DNA of 64,000 bases from Paenibacillus allorhizosphaerae (GTDB lineage: Bacteria > Bacillota > Bacilli > Paenibacillales > NBRC-103111), in contig NZ_CAJVCE010000007.1 of NCBI RefSeq assembly GCF_910594985.1, positions 62,001 through 126,000 of the forward strand. The letters run 5' to 3'. The notes beneath the pieces were generated by a model, which was not told where the DNA came from, searched no databases, and worked only from the letters and a program-made list of their open reading frames with translations. Position 1 is the stretch's first letter; each line of letters starts with the position of its first letter. Shown here one piece after another: positions 42,150 through 51,303 of the stretch. Position numbers and translations under genes: made by a program.

Positions 42150-42557
42150 TTATCCTTTCAAGTTCTCAATGGCTTTTTGGACTTTCTCGCTTGGTTCGGT
42201 GAGTTCTCTTGCCTCAAAGATCAGCACATTTTTGACTTTGTAGATTTCGGACAATACCGCTTTTACGTTGACCGTTTGCGCCTCGAAATCTTCCAGCGCG
42301 GCGGGAATCATTTCGGAAGATTTGTAAACATAAATGGCAAAAGCGCTTCCGTCGGCTTCAAACATAAAAGGTTCTTTTCCGTAAAGCGTAAAATAGGTAG
42401 CGTCCGGCACCGGTGCGAGGGGAATTCCGGCTTTTTGAAATGCAGCCTTTATTTCATACATCGCAAGCCCTTGACTTTCTTTTCCTTTAGACCAATCTTG
42501 ATACAGTGCGGTAACAATGATTGCAAAAACAAGCACATACATTATTGCTTTCTTCAT
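42150..42557 (-). CDS. membrane-anchored protein of unknown function
   Basis: 135 residues: N-terminal signal or anchor (KKAIMYVLVFAIIVTALY) and a soluble alpha/beta domain (YEIKAAFQKAGIPLAPV, FAIYVYKSSE) presumably outside the cytoplasm. No family recognised. ATG at 42557 follows GGAGGAAG; the frame upstream to 42623 is not used. It is first of a three-gene unit with the peptidase-E-like and SRPBCC genes, preceded by the spo0A terminator. Confidence 0.68.
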   Translation of the reverse strand: MKKAIMYVLVFAIIVTALYQDWSKGKESQGLAMYEIKAAFQKAGIPLAPVPDATYFTLYGKEPFMFEADGSAFAIYVYKSSEMIPAALEDFEAQTVNVKAVLSEIYKVKNVLIFEARELTEPSEKVQKAIENLKG

Positions 42558-42630
42558 CTGTTGTTCTTCCTCCGGCTCGCGTAAAGTCGTATTGAATACA
42601 TTTCCAGCATAACATGTGGACACGGAATAT

Positions 42631-42668
42631 AAAAATAAAGCCCAATAAATCGTTTCGATTTATCGGGC
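42631..42668 (-). terminator. terminator of spo0A
   Basis: GCCCGATAAATCG pairs with CGATTTATTGGGC and is followed by TTTATTTTT on the minus strand, about 50 bp after the spo0A stop. Confidence 0.92.
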
Positions 42669-42719
42669 GAGTTTGGAACACGATCGTCGTTCCGTATAAT
42701 TGCACTAATCCTTACCCTT

Positions 42720-43523
42720 TCACGACACTTTATGCTCGATTCTGAGCTTGTCCGCAACCATGGCGATAAATTCGCTGTTCGTCGGCTTCGCTTTGGAAAT
42801 ATTGATCGTATATCCGAATAAATGGGAGATGCTGTCGATGTTACCGCGCGTCCAAGCGACTTCAATCGCGTGGCGAATCGCGCGCTCCACGCGGCTCGGC
42901 GTTGTTTTATATTTTTCGGCGATGGCCGGATAAAGCGTCTTCGTAATGGCGCCAAGAATCTCGATATTGTTGTAGACCATCGTAATCGCTTCACGCAAAT
43001 ATTGATAGCCTTTAATGTGCGCAGGCACGCCGATTTCATGGATGATCGTTGTAATGTTGGCGTCCAGATTTTTGCCTTTAGGCAACTGGACGACGTTCGC
43101 TTTCAACATATTCGACGAAGAAACCATCGGCATCGATTGGTTCGTACCAAAGAGCTGACGAATCCGATTGGTTAATACTTCCATATCAAACGGTTTTAAT
43201 ATATAATACGATGCGCCCAACTGAACGGCTCTTTGCGTAATGTTTTCTTGACCGAATGCCGTGAGCATAATGATTTTCGGCTGCGGATTCAAATCCATCT
43301 CGCGCAATTTTTCAAGGACGCCCAATCCGTCCAAATGCGGCATAATGATATCTAAGATGAGAATATCAGGCACTTTCTGGCTCTGCTCTATTAAGCGGAG
43401 AACGTCGTTCCCGTTATAAGCAATCCCAGTTACTCTCATATCGTCCTGATCGTCGATGAATTCGGATAGTAAATTTGTAAATTCACGGTTGTCATCTGCT
43501 AATAGAACTTCAATGGTTTGCAA
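42720..43523 (-). CDS. spo0A: master sporulation response regulator Spo0A
   Basis: 267 residues, identical in length to the Bacillus subtilis protein. Receiver domain: acidic pair LLADDN, phosphorylated Asp58 in [14 protein letters not shown], conserved Lys in ILKPFD. DNA-binding output domain: [40 protein letters not shown]. Phosphorylated by the phosphorelay, it activates spoIIA, spoIIE and spoIIG and represses abrB. The start is TTG at 43523, with AAGGAGGAG upstream; the frame is open to 43565 but only this start gives the family length. It has its own sigma-H promoter and Spo0A boxes. Confidence 0.98.
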   Translation of the reverse strand: MQTIEVLLADDNREFTNLLSEFIDDQDDMRVTGIAYNGNDVLRLIEQSQKVPDILILDIIMPHLDGLGVLEKLREMDLNPQPKIIMLTAFGQENITQRAVQLGASYYILKPFDMEVLTNRIRQLFGTNQSMPMVSSSNMLKANVVQLPKGKNLDANITTIIHEIGVPAHIKGYQYLREAITMVYNNIEILGAITKTLYPAIAEKYKTTPSRVERAIRHAIEVAWTRGNIDSISHLFGYTINISKAKPTNSEFIAMVADKLRIEHKVS

Positions 43524-43583
43524 CGTTAAGCTCCTCCTTCGATTACAAGCAAAAATCATTAGCATTATTTACCTATAATACAA

Positions 43584-43610
43584 TTTCGACATGGAATATA
43601 ATTTTCCTTC
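43584..43610 (-). promoter_or_regulatory. sigma-H promoter of spo0A
   Basis: GAAGGAAAA (-35, 43602-43610) matches RnAGGAwWW, and GTCGAAA (-10, 43584-43590) matches RnnGAAT at six of seven positions, 11 bases apart. It is the expected counterpart of the sporulation-specific Ps promoter of Bacillus spo0A. Confidence 0.78.
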
Positions 43611-43694
43611 TGTCGAATATTATTTTTCTGGATTTTTTTTTGTTTTTATTTTATAATGAATATTTCTATCCAATATAATACATTATTCGACAAA
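43584..43694. promoter_or_regulatory. three Spo0A boxes upstream of spo0A
   Basis: TGTCGAA cores occur at 43584-43592 (minus), 43608-43617 (plus) and 43686-43694 (minus; TTTGTCGAA, perfect). Two of them overlap the sigma-H promoter elements, so phosphorylated Spo0A probably controls its own gene. Confidence 0.75.
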
Positions 43695-43711
43695 ACCAGT
43701 TCCATTCCACC

Positions 43712-43751
43712 AAAAAAATAAAGAACTGAAGGTTAACTCGCCTTCAGTTCC
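43712..43751 (-). terminator. terminator of spoIVB
   Basis: GAACTGAAGG and CCTTCAGTTC stem containing the spoIVB stop, followed by TTTATTTTTTT on the minus strand. It separates spoIVB from spo0A. Confidence 0.9.
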
Positions 43752-45082
43752 ATCGCTTCATTCTTACCTGACGTGCGCAGCATAATTCCGGCATCCTGCA
43801 GCATCCATTCGATAAAACATCCGTAACCGCTGGTCGGATCATTCACGAATACATGGGTGACGGCGCCGATCACTTTATCGTTTTGCACGATCGGACTACC
43901 GCTCATCCCCTGAACTATGCCCCCGGTTTTTTCCAATAGCCGCGGATCGGTTATTTTAATGACCATCCCTTTGGTAGCGGGATAATCTTGTTTCGCCACA
44001 TGAACCACTTCAATATCGAATTTCTCAACCTTCTGACCATTGACGACCGTATAAATTTGCGCAGGTCCCTCTTTCACTTCTTCCGCAAAAGCGACCGGCA
44101 ATGCTTTATTGATCAGCGCATGATCCGGCGCATTGAACATTTTACCGAAAATGCCGAACTGCGTATTTTTCTCGATATTTCCGATCGCTTTGCTTTCTTT
44201 TGAAAATTGGGCTCTCTTCTCTCCCGGCTCACCGTTCTGGCTCTTGGAGATGGACGTGACGTTAGAATGGACGATTTCACCGTCTCCGACTACAATGGGG
44301 GTCTGAGTATCCATATCGGTAATTACATGTCCCAGCGCACCGTAAACGCCTTGATCCGGAGCATAAAATGTCAACGTACCGACACCCGCCGCGGAATCGC
44401 GAATGTATAATCCGAGCCGGTAAGCTTTATCCGTAACATCGTACGCCGGCGTAATGGAAATCTCAATTGTTTCTTTATTGCGGATTACGGTCAAAACAAT
44501 CGGTTTTTTACTTTCTCCCGCCGCCTTAACCAAATCCGCCACTTTGCTGACATCGTTCACCGGCTTGCCATTCATTTTCATAATCAAGTCGCCAAGCTGT
44601 ACTTTCGCTTCTTCGCCAGGTGATATTTTCTTGTCATCCGACACGGCAACCAAATGATGGCCGACGACCATAATTCCTGCAGCTTTGAGTTTGACGCCGA
44701 TGGTTTGGCCGCCCGGGATGATTTTCAGATCCGGCACGACGTTGACTTTTACGGTTTTCAGCGGAATTTTACCAAAAAGCTTCAGTTTCATTTCCGCTTG
44801 GCCTGCCTGATACGATTCGAGTGAAAGGGGATGATTCAAGTCGACTTGAAATGAGTGCTCAGCCAATCCATTGACTTTCAATACTTCCGGGTGGTTTACG
44901 ATGACCTGCGCACTGACCGGCATTGCTAACTGCAATCGGGTCTGCTGTCCGGTGAATAACCGGAGTTCCTCGGGGAATGAGGCAAAGCTTCGGAAAGGGG
45001 TAGTAAAACATCCCAAACAAACGAAGAGGACGAGCATTAATCCAATCAATCTTTTTCTCTGGTTGGAACTCAATTCGCTCAC
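43733..45082 (-). CDS. spoIVB: SpoIVB serine peptidase
   Basis: 449 residues. N-terminal membrane segment (LIGLMLVLFVCLGCF), a PDZ domain (about residues 125-210, with KISPGEEAKVQLGDLIMKMNG) and the S55 protease domain with the nucleophile in IVQGMSGSPIVQNDKVIGAV. Secreted from the forespore, it cleaves SpoIVFA to trigger pro-sigma-K processing. GTG at 45082 or TTG at 45073 could be the start; the TTG has better spacing from AGGGAG. Order recN-spoIVB-spo0A as in Bacillus. Confidence 0.95.
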   Translation of the reverse strand: MSELSSNQRKRLIGLMLVLFVCLGCFTTPFRSFASFPEELRLFTGQQTRLQLAMPVSAQVIVNHPEVLKVNGLAEHSFQVDLNHPLSLESYQAGQAEMKLKLFGKIPLKTVKVNVVPDLKIIPGGQTIGVKLKAAGIMVVGHHLVAVSDDKKISPGEEAKVQLGDLIMKMNGKPVNDVSKVADLVKAAGESKKPIVLTVIRNKETIEISITPAYDVTDKAYRLGLYIRDSAAGVGTLTFYAPDQGVYGALGHVITDMDTQTPIVVGDGEIVHSNVTSISKSQNGEPGEKRAQFSKESKAIGNIEKNTQFGIFGKMFNAPDHALINKALPVAFAEEVKEGPAQIYTVVNGQKVEKFDIEVVHVAKQDYPATKGMVIKITDPRLLEKTGGIVQGMSGSPIVQNDKVIGAVTHVFVNDPTSGYGCFIEWMLQDAGIMLRTSGKNEAMELKAS

Positions 45083-45467
45083 GCTCCCTTGCTTCCTTGG
45101 CTTGGCGGCAGCCGGTTTAACTGTAAAAATTACGTTGGGCAGCGGCCCGGTTTCCGGTATAATAAGCTTTCGGGCCTTGCGCTGTAAAGCTTAACCGCCG
45201 TTTGTGTACCTTTAAGTTAACCCCTGACCTTTTGTTTTATAACTCCAAAATGCTCCCACCCACGTTGCAACTGAACATCCAAGTTACGGTGATGACCAGT
45301 TGTCAACAAACGTTGCAACTGAACATCCAAGTTATGGTGATGTTCAGTTGTCAACAATATCTCCGAGGTACCACTGTCGTCAAACGTCCTTTATCCAACA
45401 CCTCATGCTTTGGTTGATTCGCCTAAAAACCCGAGCCTGCCTCGATGTTCATTTCTTTCCGTACAGT
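45083..45467. other. recN-spoIVB intergenic region
   Basis: 385 bp without genes. It holds hairpin pair B (45264-45355) and a GGCCCG / CGGGCC hairpin (45144-45176). The forespore promoter of spoIVB should lie here but I found no convincing sigma-F or sigma-G match. Confidence 0.6.
45264..45355. repeat. tandem hairpin element pair B
   Basis: Two units, 45264-45307 and 45312-45355 (period 48), with outer arms GTTGCAACTG and CAGTTGTCAAC identical to those at 15272-15361 and again exactly 23 nt inside. Unit 2 has a 6-bp inner stem AACATC/GATGTT around an 11-nt loop, giving 16 bp with one bulged T; unit 1 has two mismatches in it. The interior sequence is unrelated to that of pair A. Confidence 0.85.
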
Positions 45468-47186
45468 CTATAGTTTTGGCAATGCAGCACCGATCGATGC
45501 CTTCTTATCATTCGCCAATGTGATCATTTCTTGGGCGTGCTGCAGCGTCTTATCGGTTACTTCCACTCCGCCAAGCATCCGCGCCAGCTCGTGGATCCGC
45601 TCACCGTCGCTTAAGTCGTCAATATTCGTATAAGTGCGTTCGCCATCCGTCATTTTATGAATTCGGTAATGAACATCCGCCATACAAGCCACCTGTGGTA
45701 AATGGGTAATCGAGAATACTTGGCAGCCGCGGGACAGCTTTGACATTTTCTCAGCGATGGCTTGCGCCGCGCGTCCGCTGACTCCGGTGTCGACCTCGTC
45801 AAACACAAGAACCGGAATTCGGTCGACTCTTGCGAAGATTGACTTGAGCGCGAGCATCACCCTCGAAATTTCGCCACCCGAGGCGATTCTGCTTAACGAA
45901 CGCATCGGCTCACCGGGATTAGCCGAAATGAGAAACTCCACTTGATCGGCGCCGTCACGGCTCATCTTATGAACATCAAGCGCATCCATCTGCACTTTAA
46001 ATTGCGTTCTTTCCATATGAAGCTCCCGCAGCTCGGTTACAATTTCGGAAGCCAGCCGTTCGGCTACAAGCCGGCGCTGATCCGTAAGCTTCTTGGCCCG
46101 TTGATGAAGCTCGCGGATCGCGGCTTCCTCTTGCTGCTGCAGCTGCTGCAGCTTTTCGTCCTTGTTCTCGATCAGGTCAAGTTCTTGCTCGATTTTCTCG
46201 ACATGAGCCAAAATATCGGCGACGTTCTCGCCATATTTCCGGCGAAGCGACGAAATCAGGTCGAGCCGCTGCTCGATAAAGTCCAGCCGGGCAGGATTGA
46301 ATTCGATCTCATCCCGATAATCACGCATTTGATAAGCGGCGTCCTCCAGCTGGTAAAATGCGTTCTGCACCTGCTCGGCGAGCGGCTGTAGCTTGGCCGG
46401 ATCGATCGCGGCGATATCCTGCAGCTTTTGCGCGGCACGCCCGATCGCATCAAGTCCCTTGCTCCCGCCATACAGCAGGTCATACGCATCCGCTGCGTTC
46501 TGGAACAGCTTTTCGGCGCTGGAAAGTTTGCGTCTTTCCTCCGTGAGCTGCTCGTCCTCTCCAGGCTTTAGCTTGGCGGAACGAATTTCCTCCACCTGAA
46601 AACGATACAAATCCATCATTTGCAGCGCTTGCTTGCTTGTTTCCTGAAGCTCGCGCACCTGCTTCCTTATCGACTGGTACTCATCGTAAGCCGCTTGATA
46701 CGCTTTCTTGACCGGTCCGATTTGTGCATCGCCGAACAAATCAAGCCAGCGGACATGCTCTTCCACTTTAAACAGCGATTGATGCTCGTGTTGGCCGTGA
46801 ATATTCACCAGGCATTCTCCGACTTCCTTGAGCATGGCTAAATTGATCATTTGTCCGTTAATCCGGCTGGCACTTTTTCCTTGCGCCGTAATTTCCCTGC
46901 GAATTATAAGATGCTCTTCTGCGTCGCCTTCTATTCCCAGTCGCGACAAAATCGTCCAAACGGGGTGATCCGAACCTACTTGAAACGATGCTTCGATGGT
47001 CGCTTTGTCGCTGCCGTAGCGCACCAAATCGGAAGAGCTACGGCCTCCGGCGATCAAGCCGAGCGCATCGATGATGATCGACTTGCCGGCGCCCGTTTCA
47101 CCGGTTAGTACGTGAAAACCGTTTTTGCAATGCAATTCCACCTGCTCAATAACCGCTAAATGACGGATAGACAACTCTTGAAGCAT
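45468..47186 (-). CDS. recN: DNA repair protein RecN
   Basis: 572 residues, SMC-like ATPase. Walker A in VLTGETGAGKSIIID, signature RIASGGEISRVMLALK, Walker B in PVLVFDEVDTGVSGRAAQAI; the middle is a long coiled coil (about 160-370). It gathers at double-strand breaks and tethers ends for recombination. ATG at 47186 follows AGAGGTG. It lies 20 bp downstream of argR on the same strand, as in Bacillus. Confidence 0.97.
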   Translation of the reverse strand: MLQELSIRHLAVIEQVELHCKNGFHVLTGETGAGKSIIIDALGLIAGGRSSSDLVRYGSDKATIEASFQVGSDHPVWTILSRLGIEGDAEEHLIIRREITAQGKSASRINGQMINLAMLKEVGECLVNIHGQHEHQSLFKVEEHVRWLDLFGDAQIGPVKKAYQAAYDEYQSIRKQVRELQETSKQALQMMDLYRFQVEEIRSAKLKPGEDEQLTEERRKLSSAEKLFQNAADAYDLLYGGSKGLDAIGRAAQKLQDIAAIDPAKLQPLAEQVQNAFYQLEDAAYQMRDYRDEIEFNPARLDFIEQRLDLISSLRRKYGENVADILAHVEKIEQELDLIENKDEKLQQLQQQEEAAIRELHQRAKKLTDQRRLVAERLASEIVTELRELHMERTQFKVQMDALDVHKMSRDGADQVEFLISANPGEPMRSLSRIASGGEISRVMLALKSIFARVDRIPVLVFDEVDTGVSGRAAQAIAEKMSKLSRGCQVFSITHLPQVACMADVHYRIHKMTDGERTYTNIDDLSDGERIHELARMLGGVEVTDKTLQHAQEMITLANDKKASIGAALPKL

Positions 47187-47206
47187 ACCGACACCTCTTT
47201 AATATT

Positions 47207-47656
47207 TTAACTGAGCATCCCCAGAATTTGATTTACGATATGCCCGCTGTGCTCTTTGTTACGGCAAATAATCAGAATCGTATCATCGCCGCATATCGTC
47301 CCCATAATTTCGTTCCATTCCAGGCTGTCGATGAGCGCGCCGATGGCGTTTGCCGTTCCCGGAAGGCTCTTCAGCACAACCAAGTTTTCCGTATAATCGA
47401 TATGGACAAAATGATCGTTCAGCGCACGCTTGAGCCGGTGCATTGGATTATACCGCTGATCCGCCGGCATCGAGTACTTGTATCTGCCGTCATCCAGCGG
47501 CACCTTGATCAGATGCATTTCTTTAATATCCCTCGAAATCGTTGCCTGCGTTACATGAAATCCGGCTGCCCGCAGCTGTTCTACAAGCTCGTCCTGCGTT
47601 TCGATTTCGCCGTTTGTGATGATTTCCCTTATTTTAATATGTCGTTGGGCCTTCAT
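47207..47656 (-). CDS. argR: arginine repressor
   Basis: 149 residues. N-terminal winged helix with [30 protein letters not shown]-terminal hexamerisation and arginine-binding domain with [11 protein letters not shown] and [14 protein letters not shown]. With arginine bound it represses biosynthesis and activates catabolism (AhrC of Bacillus). ATG at 47656 follows GGAGGATG. Confidence 0.96.
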   Translation of the reverse strand: MKAQRHIKIREIITNGEIETQDELVEQLRAAGFHVTQATISRDIKEMHLIKVPLDDGRYKYSMPADQRYNPMHRLKRALNDHFVHIDYTENLVVLKSLPGTANAIGALIDSLEWNEIMGTICGDDTILIICRNKEHSGHIVNQILGMLS

Positions 47657-47692
47657 GGCATCCTCCCTGGTAAGTCAATCCTGCTTATTTAT

Positions 47693-48157
47693 TCATTCGC
47701 CCTTGTCCAAAACAAACACAAAACGATCAATTTGATGCTCAAGCACGTCCACGTAAAGAACGCCGGACGTTTGCGGGTAAACGAGCTGGTAGACGAGCAA
47801 TCGGTCGCGTATAGCGCTTCCCGCCATGTCCAGAGGCTTATGCTCGCTCGCAAGCTTGACGGTATAATATAGGCCATCCTTCTCTACCATATAATCGATA
47901 TACAAGCGGCTGTGCAGTTCCTCATCATCGTTCACAGAAATAGTGATCGGTATTCGTTTCTTACCGGATACGAGCCTATACCCTTCTTCCTCCAGCAGAA
48001 CCGTCGCATCGTCTTCCGGAACGTCCTCTTCCTCGATTAAATCCAGTGGAGCCGGTTGCCCGACCGTGCGACGCAATTGTGCCCGAATGTAAAAGTAAAG
48101 CCAAGCGCCGATCAGGACCACGATCAAAAAAATAACGAATCCGTCCCCGCTTTGCAT
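47693..48157 (-). CDS. membrane-anchored protein of unknown function
   Basis: 154 residues: an N-terminal membrane helix (FVIFLIVVLIGAWLYFYI), an acidic linker (LIEEEDVPEDD) and a soluble domain (YRLVSGKKRIPITISVNDDEE, LYIDYMVEKDGLYYTVKLA). Not a family I recognise. It lies between tlyA and argR on the same strand. Function cannot be given. Confidence 0.7.
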   Translation of the reverse strand: MQSGDGFVIFLIVVLIGAWLYFYIRAQLRRTVGQPAPLDLIEEEDVPEDDATVLLEEEGYRLVSGKKRIPITISVNDDEELHSRLYIDYMVEKDGLYYTVKLASEHKPLDMAGSAIRDRLLVYQLVYPQTSGVLYVDVLEHQIDRFVFVLDKGE

Positions 48158-48227
48158 GGAATCACCTCAACCTACCTATTCGAGCAAAACCGCCCAAAAT
48201 CCTCTAAAAAAGGCAAAAAAACTCATC

Positions 48228-49067
48228 CTAGACAGATGAGTTGTTCATGTTTTGCGATGCTTCAACGACTTCAACAATCGCACGGTCGATGGCGGCATCG
48301 TCCCATCCCGGCTCGCCAGCAAGTTCCAGGCAGGTTAAAAATTCAATATTCCCTTCCCCGCCTTTAATGGGGGAATAAGTCAATCCTTTAACCGCAAAGC
48401 CGGTGTCAACCGCGAACGCCAAGATCGCTTGCAGCACTTCCTTATGCGTAGCGGAGTCCCGAACAACGCCTGATTTGCCCACTTTTTCCCGACCTGCTTC
48501 AAACTGAGGCTTAATCAAAGCAACGACTTTGCCTTTTGGAGCCAATAGCTCCTTAAGTGGCGGCAAAATCAATTTTAGCGATATAAAGGATACGTCAATG
48601 GAAGCAAAGGAAGGCTGCGGTCCTTTCAAATCGCCCGGCTGCATATACCGGAAGTTCGTACGTTCCATTACGCTTACGCGCGGATCTTTGCGCAGCGACC
48701 AGTCAAGCTGATTGTAGCCGACATCGACGGCGTACACATGAATGGCACCGCGCTGCAGCGCGCAGTCCGTAAATCCGCCGGTCGACGCTCCGATATCTAG
48801 CATGATGGCACCGTCCAGATCGATTTGAAACAAGTCCAGCGCTTTCTCAAGCTTCAATCCGCCGCGGCTCACGTAAGGATGAATCGCGCCTTTTACTTGA
48901 ATTCGGGCATTTCGCGAGATCTTCGTCCCCGCCTTGTCGGCGGGCTCGTCGTCGACGAGCACAAGCCCCGCCATCAGCGCGGCTTTCGCTTTCTCTCGCG
49001 TTTCGAAATGTCCCAGCTCAACGAGTAAAATATCCAGTCTTTCTTTTTCCGTCTTCTCTCCAGCCAT
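48228..49067 (-). CDS. tlyA: TlyA-family rRNA methyltransferase
   Basis: 279 residues: an N-terminal S4 RNA-binding domain (ERLDILLVELGHFETREKAKAAL) and an FtsJ-type methyltransferase domain (IMLDIGASTGGFTDCALQ, ASIDVSFISLKLILP). TlyA proteins 2'-O-methylate ribosomal RNA, and the Bacillus homologue YqxC is also found between dxs and ahrC. No haemolysin role is implied by the name. ATG at 49067 follows AGCTATTC; the site is weak, and it starts close after dxs. Confidence 0.92.
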   Translation of the reverse strand: MAGEKTEKERLDILLVELGHFETREKAKAALMAGLVLVDDEPADKAGTKISRNARIQVKGAIHPYVSRGGLKLEKALDLFQIDLDGAIMLDIGASTGGFTDCALQRGAIHVYAVDVGYNQLDWSLRKDPRVSVMERTNFRYMQPGDLKGPQPSFASIDVSFISLKLILPPLKELLAPKGKVVALIKPQFEAGREKVGKSGVVRDSATHKEVLQAILAFAVDTGFAVKGLTYSPIKGGEGNIEFLTCLELAGEPGWDDAAIDRAIVEVVEASQNMNNSSV

Positions 49068-49092
49068 AACAATGAATAGCTCCTAAGTTTCT

Positions 49093-50979
49093 TTAAGCCC
49101 TTTGTCTTTTGCGCGGGACTAACGCTTGCAGTTCGGACACAAGCCGTTCCACCGTAAATCCGACTTCATGACGCTGCTCGGGTACGGACCCGTGCTCCAC
49201 GAAATAATCCGGAACGCCGATAATTTTGACCCGCATCCCGTGTAAATTTTGACTCGAATAGTATTCCAAAACTCCGCTGCCGAAGCCGCCCATCTGTACG
49301 CCTTCTTCGAGCGTAATCAGCGGCAAGTCTTCTTTCGCCAGCTGCAGCAGCATCGCCTCATCCATCGGTTTAATGAAGCGGGCATTGATGACGCGCACCC
49401 CGACGCCTTCCTTGCTCAGCAGTTCCGCTGCCTCCAGCGCTACTGGAATCATCGGCCCGACCGCAAGGATAGCCGCATCTTCTCCCGGTCGAAGCACTTC
49501 CCACGTTCCGATCGGAATCGTCTTCAGCGGTTCGTCCATCGGCACGCCTAAGCCGTTAATCCGCGGATAACGGACGGCAATCGGCCCGTCGTTATATTCG
49601 ACCGCGGTCTTCAGCATATGTCTCAGTTCATTCTCGTCCTTGGGCATCATCAGCGTCATGTTCGGAATGCTGCGGAGATATGCGATATCGTAAATCCCTT
49701 GATGCGTTTCTCCGTCCGGTCCGACGAAGCCGGCACGGTCGATCGCAAACGCAACGTTCAAATTGGCGCGGCATATATCGTGAACGACCTGGTCATATGC
49801 GCGCTGCAGGAATGTCGAGTAGACGGCAAAGACCGGCTTAAGCCCTTCCGACGCAAGTCCGGCCGAGAACGTGGCTGCATGCTGCTCCGCAATCCCCACA
49901 TCGAACATCCGGTCCGGAAACGTGTTCGCAAATTTGATCAGCCCCGATCCGGACGGCATGGCCGGCGTAATCGCAACGATTCGTTCGTCCTGCTTGGCAA
50001 GCTCAATGAGCGTATTGCCGAACACTTCCGTATACATCGGAGGCCCAACGGCTTTGATCATTTTTCCCGACTCGATCTTATATGGACTGGCGCCATGCCA
50101 GTTTTGCGAATCGGCTTCGGCAGGGGAATACCCTTTGCCTTTCCGCGTGATGACATGCACAAGCACAGGTCCGATTACTTTGTCGGCCTGTTTCAACGTT
50201 TCAAGCAGTAACGGCAAGTTGTGACCGTCGACCGGTCCGAGATACGTAAAGCCGAGCTCCTCGAACCATACGCCGGGGACAATCAAATATTTGAACGAGT
50301 CTTTCAGCCGCTCGGCGGTTTTGGCAAGCGTGCCGCCGATCGCCGGAATTTTTTTAAGCAAATATTCGACTTCTTCCTTCGCCTTGACGTAATGCCGGTC
50401 TGAACGGATACGGCCCAAATAGTTATGCAGCGCGCCGACGTTCGGAGCGATCGACATCTCGTTGTCGTTCAGAATGACCATCAGATTACGCTTCTCGTGA
50501 CCGATATGGTTGAGCGCTTCAAGCGCCATTCCTCCGGTTAACGCCCCGTCGCCGATCACGGCAACGACCCGGTTGTTCGCTTTCTTCAGATCTCTGGCCA
50601 CCGCCATCCCCATCGCCGCCGACAAAGACGTACTGCTGTGTCCCGCTTCCCATACGTCATGCTCGCTTTCGGAACGCTTCACAAAACCGCATAATCCTTT
50701 ATACATGCGCAGCGTATCGAACCGGTCTTTCCGTCCTGTCAAAATTTTATGAACGTACGATTGGTGCCCCACATCGAATATAAACTTATCGTCAGGACTA
50801 TCGAACAAATAATGAAGTGCAATCGTTAACTCGACAACACCAAGGTTTGGTGCGAGGTGTCCACCTGTGACCGAAAGCTTTTCGACAAGAAACTCGCGTA
50901 TTTCCGCCGCCACTTGCTCCAGCTGTTCCGTTGTCAAATGCTTCAAATCTTCAGGCTGATGAATATGATCGAGCAGCAC
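49093..50979 (-). CDS. dxs: 1-deoxy-D-xylulose-5-phosphate synthase
   Basis: 628 residues, thiamine-diphosphate transketolase fold. Motifs: [28 protein letters not shown] (ThDP), [15 protein letters not shown], and in the C-terminal half [16 protein letters not shown] and [18 protein letters not shown]. First step of the MEP isoprenoid pathway, from pyruvate and glyceraldehyde 3-phosphate. The start is GTG 50979 behind GGGGGG; the frame is open to 51090 without a ribosome-binding site. Its promoter lies about 240 bp upstream, giving a long leader. Confidence 0.96.
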   Translation of the reverse strand: MLLDHIHQPEDLKHLTTEQLEQVAAEIREFLVEKLSVTGGHLAPNLGVVELTIALHYLFDSPDDKFIFDVGHQSYVHKILTGRKDRFDTLRMYKGLCGFVKRSESEHDVWEAGHSSTSLSAAMGMAVARDLKKANNRVVAVIGDGALTGGMALEALNHIGHEKRNLMVILNDNEMSIAPNVGALHNYLGRIRSDRHYVKAKEEVEYLLKKIPAIGGTLAKTAERLKDSFKYLIVPGVWFEELGFTYLGPVDGHNLPLLLETLKQADKVIGPVLVHVITRKGKGYSPAEADSQNWHGASPYKIESGKMIKAVGPPMYTEVFGNTLIELAKQDERIVAITPAMPSGSGLIKFANTFPDRMFDVGIAEQHAATFSAGLASEGLKPVFAVYSTFLQRAYDQVVHDICRANLNVAFAIDRAGFVGPDGETHQGIYDIAYLRSIPNMTLMMPKDENELRHMLKTAVEYNDGPIAVRYPRINGLGVPMDEPLKTIPIGTWEVLRPGEDAAILAVGPMIPVALEAAELLSKEGVGVRVINARFIKPMDEAMLLQLAKEDLPLITLEEGVQMGGFGSGVLEYYSSQNLHGMRVKIIGVPDYFVEHGSVPEQRHEVGFTVERLVSELQALVPRKRQRA

Positions 50980-51127
50980 GTTTGTCCCCCCGCTTTCCAT
51001 GGTTGATTTTTTCGCTTGCTTGAAAAAAATGTATGCCGAGACGATGCTCTCATATGTAGTACAGCTTGTTTTGAAAAGCCTTCCAATCATATGGGCGTGA
51101 AATGGTCCGGCATGGCCGAACCGTAAT

Positions 51128-51199
51128 TTATTTGTATTCCGTTACCATTCCATCGCAATCGAAGTGCACTATAAATGAACCGTCGTATTCGGGCATCAT
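51128..51199 (-). CDS. possible 23-residue leader ORF of dxs
   Basis: In the dxs leader, about 15 nt after the predicted transcription start, an ATG preceded by AGGA opens [23 protein letters not shown] and stops. The amino-acid mix looks protein-like, and the position is that of a leader peptide. No homologue is known to me, and the AGGA-ATG spacing is tight, so this is a candidate only. Confidence 0.35.
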   Translation of the reverse strand: MMPEYDGSFIVHFDCDGMVTEYK

Positions 51200-51220
51200 T
51201 CCTGCATGACACTTGAAGTC

Positions 51221-51249
51221 ATTATAGCATACGACCAAAAAACGCTCAA
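51221..51249 (-). promoter_or_regulatory. sigma-A promoter of dxs
   Basis: TTGAGC (51244-51249) and TATAAT (51221-51226), 17 bases apart, with the extended -10 TGCTATAAT. A strong vegetative promoter between ispA and dxs. The leader from here to the dxs GTG is about 235 nt. Confidence 0.85.
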
Positions 51250-51303
51250 ATGAAACACGATTTGCAAATATTAGACAAGTTTAGCCTTTCCCAGCGGAAG
51301 CGA

